Positions 58,699-64,000 of a stretch of 64,000 nucleotides of DNA are shown here, in pieces. The DNA comes from Arthrobacter sp. MSA 4-2 (GTDB lineage: Bacteria > Actinomycetota > Actinomycetes > Actinomycetales > Micrococcaceae). The stretch covers positions 173,661 to 237,660 of the forward strand of contig NZ_JAEKGC010000007.1 in NCBI RefSeq assembly GCF_016405885.1, given 5' to 3'. A program made the translations under genes and the position numbers. Within the stretch, counting starts at the first letter, position 1; each line of letters begins with the position of its first letter. The notes below the pieces were generated by a model that worked only from the letters and a program-made list of their open reading frames with translations, was not told the DNA's origin and searched no databases.

Positions 58699-59376
58699 GT
58701 GGCCCATCTGCCTGTCCCCGGCGCACCTGCGCCCGTCCCGCCCGTTTCCCACCCGTCGCGCAGCCGCCTGGCCGTGAACCCCCTGAAAGCGGCACCGCTG
58801 CTGCTGGGGGCGTTCCTGACCCATCGGGGCGAACAGGGTGCGGTGACCGTCCGCATCACGGAGGTCGAGGCCTACCGTGGCGCCGAGGATCCGGGCTCGC
58901 ACGCCTTCCGGGGCAGGACCGCCCGGAACGCCTCCCTGCACGGGCCCGCCGGCACGCTCTACGTGTACTTCACCTACGGCATGCACTACTGCGCCAACGT
59001 GGTGTGCGGTGACGACGGCAGCGCCGGAGGCGTGCTGCTGCGCGCCGGGGAGGTCGTCGACGGGATCGGGACGGCCCGTGCCCGCCGCGGAGGGCCGAGG
59101 AGCGACCTCGACCTGGCCCGCGGCCCGGCCCGCCTGGCGCAGGCGCTCGGCCTCGACCGCCGGTTCGACGGCGCCGACCTGTTCGCCGGCCCGCTGGCCC
59201 TCGAGCTGCCCGAAGCGCCCGCAGCGGCCGGGGAGTATGCCACCGGTCCGCGCGTCGGGCTCAGCGGTCCCGGGGGCGGCGCCGAGTACCCATGGCGCTT
59301 CTGGCTGCCCGGCGAGCCCACCGTCTCCAAGTACCGGCCCGCGAAGCCCCGTGCTGCCCGTAAGGTGATGGGGTGA
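58699..59376 (+). CDS. DNA-3-methyladenine glycosylase, MPG/AAG type
   Basis: A 225-residue monofunctional glycosylase that excises alkylated purines, in a fold unrelated to AlkA. Family marks are ITEVEAYRGAEDPGSHAFRGRTARN, FTYGMHYCANVVC and the final EYPWRFWLPGEPTVSKYRP. A Pro-rich leader of about 25 residues precedes the core. GTG 58699 has a TACCGT eight bases upstream, near the leaderless spacing. It is divergent from the Ada-AlkA gene. Its stop overlaps apt. Confidence 0.9.
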   Translation: MAHLPVPGAPAPVPPVSHPSRSRLAVNPLKAAPLLLGAFLTHRGEQGAVTVRITEVEAYRGAEDPGSHAFRGRTARNASLHGPAGTLYVYFTYGMHYCANVVCGDDGSAGGVLLRAGEVVDGIGTARARRGGPRSDLDLARGPARLAQALGLDRRFDGADLFAGPLALELPEAPAAAGEYATGPRVGLSGPGGGAEYPWRFWLPGEPTVSKYRPAKPRAARKVMG

Positions 59377-59927
59377 ATATCAGCTCACCGGCCCCCCAGA
59401 GCGCCGGTTCCGCACGTGACCTCGTCGAGAAACTCTGCGCCCCGGTGCCGGACTTTCCCCTGCCCGGAATCATCTTCCGGGACCTCACACCGGTCTTCGC
59501 GGACGCCGCGGCGTTCCGCACCGTCATCGACGCCCTCATCGAACCGTTCCAGGGCACCTTCGACGTGGTGGCCGGCATTGAGGCCCGCGGGTTCCTGCTC
59601 GCGGCTGCCGTCGGATATGCCGCCGGAACCGGCGTCGTTACGGTCAGGAAGGCCGGCAAACTGCCGCGCGCCGTCTACTCCGAGGCCTACGACCTCGAGT
59701 ACGGCCAGGCCACCCTTGAGATCCACCGGGACGGCGTCACTCCCGGCACCCGGGTGCTCCTGCTCGACGACGTGCTCGCCACCGGGGGGACCCTCGCGGC
59801 GGCGGCCCGGCTCTTCGAGCGGGGCGGTGCGGAGGTGGTCGGATGCGGCGTCGTGCTTGAACTCGAGGCACTGGCCGGCCGCGAACTCCTGCCGGGTCGC
59901 CGGGTGCACGCGCTGTCGACCCTGTAG
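59373..59927 (+). CDS. apt: Adenine phosphoribosyltransferase
   Basis: A 184-residue salvage enzyme converting adenine and PRPP to AMP. The PRPP-binding motif is VLLLDDVLATGGTLAAAARLFE; PDFPLPGIIFRDLTPVFAD at the start and AGIEARGFLLAAAVGYAAGTGVV are also typical. GTG 59373 overlaps the mpg stop. Linking the two makes sense because the glycosylase releases free alkylated adenine, although this coupling may be coincidental. Confidence 0.93.
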   Translation: MNISSPAPQSAGSARDLVEKLCAPVPDFPLPGIIFRDLTPVFADAAAFRTVIDALIEPFQGTFDVVAGIEARGFLLAAAVGYAAGTGVVTVRKAGKLPRAVYSEAYDLEYGQATLEIHRDGVTPGTRVLLLDDVLATGGTLAAAARLFERGGAEVVGCGVVLELEALAGRELLPGRRVHALSTL

Positions 59928-59950
59928 GGTTCTGCGCACGTTAATCAGGA

Positions 59951-59956
59951 TAGAAT
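59951..59956 (+). promoter_or_regulatory. -10 hexamer TAGAAT before helD
   Basis: TAGAAT matches TATAAT at five of six positions and would start the transcript near 59963, with a 27-base leader containing GGGAGGG before ATG 59990. I found no rifamycin-associated element. Confidence 0.5.
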
Positions 59957-59989
59957 TGACGGTCTGCCTTTCCGGGAGGGAAACCCATC

Positions 59990-62242
59990 ATGCATGAAAC
60001 GTCCCACGCCAAGAACGAACTTGAGCACGAGCGCGGGTACGTTGACGGCCTGTACCGGCGGCTCGACGAGCTGCGTGAGGAGAAAGCCCGGCAGCTGGCG
60101 GAGGTCCGCCGCAGCGCCTCGGCCGGCTCGCACCAGAACCGCTCCGAACGCGATGCTTTTGCCACCATGTACGAAGACCGCCTCGCCCAGCTGAACGCCG
60201 TGGACGACCGGCTGGTCTTTGGGCGCCTCGACCTCGACGACGGCGAGGAGCGCTACATCGGCCGGATCGGGCTCTCCACCGAGGATCTCCAGCAGCTGAT
60301 GATCGACTGGCGTGCGCCGGAGGCGGGGACGTTCTACCAGGCGACGGCCTTCGAGCGGATGGGCGTCCGCCGCCGTCGGCACCTGATCCTCTCCCGGCGC
60401 GACGTGGTCGCCATCGAGGACGACGTCCTCGACGCCGGGCTGCTGAGCAATGACGAGTCGCTGCAGGGCGAGGGCGCGCTGCTGGCCGCACTGAACTCCC
60501 GTCGGACCGGGCAGATGTCCGACATCGTCGGCACCATCCAGGCCGAGCAGGACCGCATCATCCGGGCGCCGCTGTCGGGGGTGACGGTCGTGCAGGGCGG
60601 GCCGGGCACCGGCAAGACCGCCGTGGCCCTGCACCGCGCCGCCTACCTCCTCTATACGCACCGTGACCGGCTCAAGTCCGCCGGAGTCCTCCTCGTCGGA
60701 CCGACCGATGCGTTCATGAAGTACATCGAGAGGGTCCTCCCTTCGCTCGGCGAGACGGGCGTGGTGATGGCAGGCATCGGCACCCTGATGCCCGGGATCA
60801 CCACCGTTCCCGAACACAGTGAAGGAGCCGCGGCACTCAAGGGCCGGCTGGAAATGGCACAGATCATCCGAAACGCCGTCGCCAACCGCCAGCGCATCCC
60901 GGCGGAGGCCAAGCGCCTCAACGTCGAGGGAACCCTGCTGACCCTGACGCCGCGCCAGGTAGCCCGGGCGAGGGACCGGGCGCGCGCCACCGGCAAACCG
61001 CACAACGAAGCCCGCGTCACGTTCGTCAAGATCCTCCTGCGCGAACTGACCGAACAGCTGACCGAGCAGCTCGAGGCGTCCTCCGGCCCCGGAAACAACG
61101 CCGACCGGGCCTACCTCGCCGAGGACGTGCGCAGCTCCCGGGACGTGCGGATCGCGCTGAACCTCGCCTGGATGCCGCTCACGCCGGAGAAGCTCATCAC
61201 CGAACTGCTGAGCAAGCCGGCCCACCTCGCCGCGGCCGCACCGCACTGGAGCGAGGCGGACCGGGCACTGCTGCTGCGGCCGGCCGACGCCCCCTGGACC
61301 GAGGCCGACGTCCCGCTCCTGGACGAGGCCGCCGAGCTCCTCGGCGAACTCGACGCCTCGGCCGGCAGGGACACCGCCGCACGCGAGGCCGAGAACCGCC
61401 GGGACCTCGCCAATGCCGAGCGCACCCTCGAGAACGTCAATGCGTCGCTGGTCGACTCCGGCGTCGACGGCGTCGTCACCGCCGAGGCGCTGGCGCAGCA
61501 CAATGCCGTCCCCACGGCGCGGCTCAGTGCAGCGGAGAGGGCCGCCGGAGACCGGACCTGGGCCTTTGGGCACATCGTCGTCGACGAGGCGCAGGAGCTC
61601 TCGCCGATGCAGTGGCGCTTGCTCATGCGGCGCTGCCCGGTGAAGTCATTCACGGTGGTCGGGGACATCGCCCAGACAAGCTCGGCCGCCGGTTCGAGCT
61701 CCTGGGGCCAGGCGCTCGAACCGTTCGTGGGCGACCGCTGGCAGCTCGAGGAGCTGACGGTGAACTACCGGACTCCGGCGCAGATCGCCGAGGCCGCCGT
61801 CCGGATGGCCACCGCGGCCGGGCTGGTGATCTCGGCACCGAAGGCGGTGCGCGAAGGCCGCTTCACCCCCGTCGTCGACCGGGTGCCCGGGCTGATTCCC
61901 GCCCTGCTGCAGGCGGTGCCCGAGGAACTGGACATCGTGGACGGCGGGCTGCTCGCCGTCATCGCCCCCGAGGACCAACTCGACAACGTCCGGCGGGCCC
62001 TGACGGCCGAGTACGGCGACCGGGTCGGATCCGGGGCCGGCGGTCCCACCCAGGACATCGTGTTGCTGACTCCGCGGGGTTCCAAGGGCCTTGAGTTCGA
62101 CGGCGTGGTCATCTTGGAGCCGCAGCTCATGCTCGATTCGGCCACCGCCCGGGTGGGGGACCTGTACGTGGCGATGACGCGCCCCACCCAGCGGCTGCGC
62201 CTGATCTCGACCGGCACGATCCCGGAGGGCATCGAGGGCTGA
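59990..62242 (+). CDS. helD: HelD-like superfamily 1 helicase, RNA polymerase recycling factor type
   Basis: A 750-residue UvrD/Rep-type protein. It begins with a charged coiled coil (about residues 5-60, LEHERGYVDGLYRRLDELREEKA), as HelD uses to enter the RNA polymerase channel; then the ATPase core with GGPGTGKTAVALHRAAYLLY near residue 203, DEAQELSPMQWRLLMRR near 525, VVGDIAQTSS and the C-terminal motif VAMTRPTQRLRLI. HelD frees stalled polymerase from DNA; some Streptomyces homologues confer rifampicin tolerance. The function is by family; a general helicase role cannot be excluded. tyrS and an rRNA operon lie downstream. Confidence 0.88.
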   Translation: MHETSHAKNELEHERGYVDGLYRRLDELREEKARQLAEVRRSASAGSHQNRSERDAFATMYEDRLAQLNAVDDRLVFGRLDLDDGEERYIGRIGLSTEDLQQLMIDWRAPEAGTFYQATAFERMGVRRRRHLILSRRDVVAIEDDVLDAGLLSNDESLQGEGALLAALNSRRTGQMSDIVGTIQAEQDRIIRAPLSGVTVVQGGPGTGKTAVALHRAAYLLYTHRDRLKSAGVLLVGPTDAFMKYIERVLPSLGETGVVMAGIGTLMPGITTVPEHSEGAAALKGRLEMAQIIRNAVANRQRIPAEAKRLNVEGTLLTLTPRQVARARDRARATGKPHNEARVTFVKILLRELTEQLTEQLEASSGPGNNADRAYLAEDVRSSRDVRIALNLAWMPLTPEKLITELLSKPAHLAAAAPHWSEADRALLLRPADAPWTEADVPLLDEAAELLGELDASAGRDTAAREAENRRDLANAERTLENVNASLVDSGVDGVVTAEALAQHNAVPTARLSAAERAAGDRTWAFGHIVVDEAQELSPMQWRLLMRRCPVKSFTVVGDIAQTSSAAGSSSWGQALEPFVGDRWQLEELTVNYRTPAQIAEAAVRMATAAGLVISAPKAVREGRFTPVVDRVPGLIPALLQAVPEELDIVDGGLLAVIAPEDQLDNVRRALTAEYGDRVGSGAGGPTQDIVLLTPRGSKGLEFDGVVILEPQLMLDSATARVGDLYVAMTRPTQRLRLISTGTIPEGIEG

Positions 62243-62248
62243 TAATTT
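62243..62248 (+). promoter_or_regulatory. -10 hexamer TAATTT of leaderless tyrS
   Basis: TAATTT directly after the helD stop is seven bases from GTG 62256. GATAAT two bases earlier is an alternative phase. Confidence 0.45.
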
Positions 62249-62255
62249 GGATCCT

Positions 62256-63584
62256 GTGCCGCAGACGACAGAATCCTCAGATCCGGGCCTGAGCGCCCAG
62301 CAGAACGACCCCTCATTCGCGAACGTGTGGCAGGAGCTCCGCTGGCGCGGGCTCGTGCACGTCTCGACGGACGAGGCCGAGCTTGAAGAGCTCCTGGCCG
62401 GAGACCCGGTCACCTACTACTGCGGTTTCGACCCGACGGCGCCGAGCCTGCACCTGGGCAACCTGGTGCAGCTGCTGCTGATGCGCCGGCTCCAGCTCGC
62501 CGGCCACAAGCCGCTGGCCCTCGTGGGCGGTTCTACCGGGCTCGTGGGGGACCCCCGCCCCACGGCCGAGCGCACCATGAACACCAAGGAGACGGTGGCC
62601 GAATGGGTCGGCTACCTGCAGGGGCAGGTGCAGCGCTTCCTGAGTTTCGACGGCCCGAACGGGGCCCGGATGGTCAACAACCTCGACTGGACCGCGCCGA
62701 TGAGCGCCATCGACTTCCTGCGCGAGGTCGGCAAGCACTACCGGGTCGGGACGATGATCAAGAAGGACATCGTGGCCACCCGGCTCAATTCCGACGAGGG
62801 CATCAGCTACGCGGAATTCAGTTACCAGGTACTCCAGGGCATGGACTTCCTCGAACTGTTCCGCAGCCACGGGTGCGTCCTGCAGACGGGCGGCTCGGAC
62901 CAGTGGGGCAACCTCACCAGCGGAACCGAACTGATCCGCAAGGCCGAGGGAAAGAGCGTCCACGCCATCGGCACGCCCCTGGTCACCAACTCCGATGGAA
63001 CGAAGTTCGGCAAGAGCGAGGGCAATGCCATCTGGCTCGACGCCGCCATGACCAGCCCCTACGCCATGTTCCAGTTCTGGCTCAACACCGCCGACACCGA
63101 TGTCATCGACCGGCTCAAGGTGTTCACCTTCCGGACGCGGGCGGAGATCGAGGCGCTCGAGCAGTCCACCGCCGAACGGCCGCACCTGCGCGAGGCGCAG
63201 GGCACCCTGGCCTACGACGTCACCTCGCTGATCCACGGGGTCGACGCCACCGAGAAGGTGATCGCGGCCTCGGCGGCACTGTTCGGCCAGGGGGAGCTGG
63301 GCCAGCTTGACGAGCCCACCCTGACGGCGGCCACCGCCGAACTGCCGGCAGTCACCCTTCCCGCCGGGACGCCCACCATTGTCGAGCTGCTCACAGCCAG
63401 CGGGCTCTCCGCCAGCAATTCGGCCGCCCGCCGGACCGTGAGCGAGGGCGGAGCCTACGTGAACAACGTCAAGGTCACCGATCCGGAGGCGGCCATCGGT
63501 TCGGAGGCCCTCCTGCACGGCCGCTACGCCCTGGTTCGCAGGGGCAAGCGGACCCTTGCCATGGTCGAGGTCGAACCGGCCTAA
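62256..63584 (+). CDS. tyrS: Tyrosine--tRNA ligase
   Basis: A 442-residue class I synthetase. The HIGH-like motif is PSLHLGNLVQ, with YYCGFDPTAPS before it; the KMSKS-like loop is SDGTKFGKSEGNAIWLD. The C-terminal S4 RNA-binding domain is present (ASNSAARRTVSEGGAYVNN). GTG 62256 is preferred to TTG 62247 because of the -10 spacing; the difference is three residues. A stem-loop follows the stop. tyrS immediately before an rRNA operon is seen in other Micrococcaceae. Confidence 0.96.
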   Translation: MPQTTESSDPGLSAQQNDPSFANVWQELRWRGLVHVSTDEAELEELLAGDPVTYYCGFDPTAPSLHLGNLVQLLLMRRLQLAGHKPLALVGGSTGLVGDPRPTAERTMNTKETVAEWVGYLQGQVQRFLSFDGPNGARMVNNLDWTAPMSAIDFLREVGKHYRVGTMIKKDIVATRLNSDEGISYAEFSYQVLQGMDFLELFRSHGCVLQTGGSDQWGNLTSGTELIRKAEGKSVHAIGTPLVTNSDGTKFGKSEGNAIWLDAAMTSPYAMFQFWLNTADTDVIDRLKVFTFRTRAEIEALEQSTAERPHLREAQGTLAYDVTSLIHGVDATEKVIAASAALFGQGELGQLDEPTLTAATAELPAVTLPAGTPTIVELLTASGLSASNSAARRTVSEGGAYVNNVKVTDPEAAIGSEALLHGRYALVRRGKRTLAMVEVEPA

Positions 63585-63591
63585 ACCCGCT

Positions 63592-63628
63592 CCCACCCCC
63601 GGGATTCCACCGGTTTTGTGGGGGTGGG
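63592..63628 (+). terminator. Stem-loop after tyrS
   Basis: CCCACCCCC (63592-63600) pairs perfectly with GGGGGTGGG (63620-63628) over a 19-base loop containing a TTTT run. It separates tyrS from the rRNA promoters. Confidence 0.65.
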
Positions 63629-63636
63629 TGGGGGAT

Positions 63637-63665
63637 TTGTGTTTGTTCGGTGGGGGTCGTATAGT
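63637..63665 (+). promoter_or_regulatory. Upstream rRNA promoter (P1 candidate)
   Basis: A -10 TATAGT (63660-63665, five of six) is 17 bases from TTGTGT (63637-63642). It lies in a T/G-rich stretch unlike the rest of the window. Confidence 0.5.
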
Positions 63666-63831
63666 TATGGAGTTGCCCCGGTGAGGGCGGCGAAACCCAC
63701 ACAAATTTCTGAGGCTTTCCTGGTGTGTGCTGTGCACGGGTCCGGGGTGGTCTTGGTTTGGTGTCTGTTGTTGCGGGTTGGTTCTGTTGTGCTGGTGCCG
63801 GTTTGTCCGGTGGTGGTGCGGGGGAGCGGAT

Positions 63832-63860
63832 TTGCGGGGATGGTCGGGTGCGGGTAGGCT
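63832..63860 (+). promoter_or_regulatory. Proximal rRNA promoter (P2 candidate)
   Basis: TTGCGG (63832-63837) and TAGGCT (63855-63860) are 17 bases apart, resembling actinobacterial rrn promoters. Confidence 0.6.
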
Positions 63861-64000
63861 TGTAAAGTTGCTCCGGAGCGAGGATGGCCTGGTTTTGTCG
63901 GGTTGTGTGGTGCCGGTAGTGCCTGTTGTTTGAGAACTCAATAGTGTGCCAAGTTTGTTGATACCGATTGTTTTTTGATTGGTTGAATTGGCTGGTCTGC
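63861..64000 (+). other. Leader of an rRNA operon, 16S gene beyond the window
   Basis: GTTTGAGAACTCAATAGTG near 63929-63945 is the conserved leader block found upstream of 16S rRNA in Arthrobacter and relatives, with antitermination and processing roles. The T-rich sequence after it is typical of the last 100-200 bases before 16S. No mature rRNA sequence is reached. The whole 63585-64000 stretch has no protein gene. Confidence 0.75.

Noticed and set aside
59928..59989. Rifamycin-associated element upstream of helD
   Set aside because: No long GC-rich inverted repeat of that type is present; only a -10 box and ribosome site.
62313..63941. 542-codon minus-strand frame across tyrS and into the rRNA leader
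   Set aside because: Antisense to tyrS with no domain; it also runs through the rRNA promoter region.

Overview
The window is chromosomal DNA from a high-GC actinobacterium, most likely Micrococcaceae (Arthrobacter-like). The evidence is the strong G/C preference at third codon positions, the gene order ftsK-pgsA-pncC-clgR-DUF3046-recA-recX-miaB-miaA-dapF-hflX-dinG-lexA, an argCJBDFRGH cluster, an IF3 with a long Ala/Pro tail, and actinobacterial SOS boxes. It is mostly ordinary housekeeping sequence. I found no prophage, insertion sequence, CRISPR array or tRNA gene, and no convincing undescribed multi-gene system. The interest lies in regulation, repeats and a few odd genes.

Layout. 1-10.9 kb: the 3' part of ftsK, then pgsA, pncC, a ClgR-type regulator, a convergent MarR regulator, DUF3046, recA-recX (SOS box before recA), miaB-miaA (tRNA i6A/ms2i6A) and dapF. 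11-18.2 kb: an RsmC-like methyltransferase (-), hflX-dinG (+), a membrane diguanylate cyclase (-), then lexA (-) divergent from a small LysM membrane protein. That pair matches the lexA/yneA-divS-chiZ arrangement of SOS division inhibitors. 18.3-24 kb: hisC, then hisB-hisH-(51-aa membrane protein)-priA-SseB and an MFS transporter. 24.1-27.9 kb: DUF1844 (-) divergent from infC-rpmI-rplT and a SpoU-type methyltransferase; infC appears to use an ATT start codon. 27.9-32.6 kb: an MFS exporter, a small acidic protein, a Nudix hydrolase, an Rv2578c-type radical SAM protein with an SOS box, pcp, and a membrane protein with an HExxH motif.

32.7-38.7 kb: pheST, a frameshifted lipoprotein/zinc-metallopeptidase gene and a quinone oxidoreductase. 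38.8-47.4 kb: argC-J-B-D-F-R-G-H, tightly packed with mostly 4-base overlaps and probable ARG boxes in front. 47.5-56 kb: a SRPBCC protein, then a carbohydrate locus (ROK regulator, GH38 alpha-mannosidase, two ABC permeases, binding lipoprotein) with a clear promoter. 56.4-59.4 kb: an alkylation-repair group (ogt, an Ada-AlkA fusion, mpg), with apt overlapping mpg. 60-64 kb: a HelD-like helicase, tyrS, and the promoter/leader of an rRNA operon whose 16S gene lies beyond the window.

One theme recurs. At least ten genes have a TANNNT-like -10 hexamer exactly 6 or 7 bases before the start codon. This is the signature of leaderless transcription and it also helps fix several start codons.
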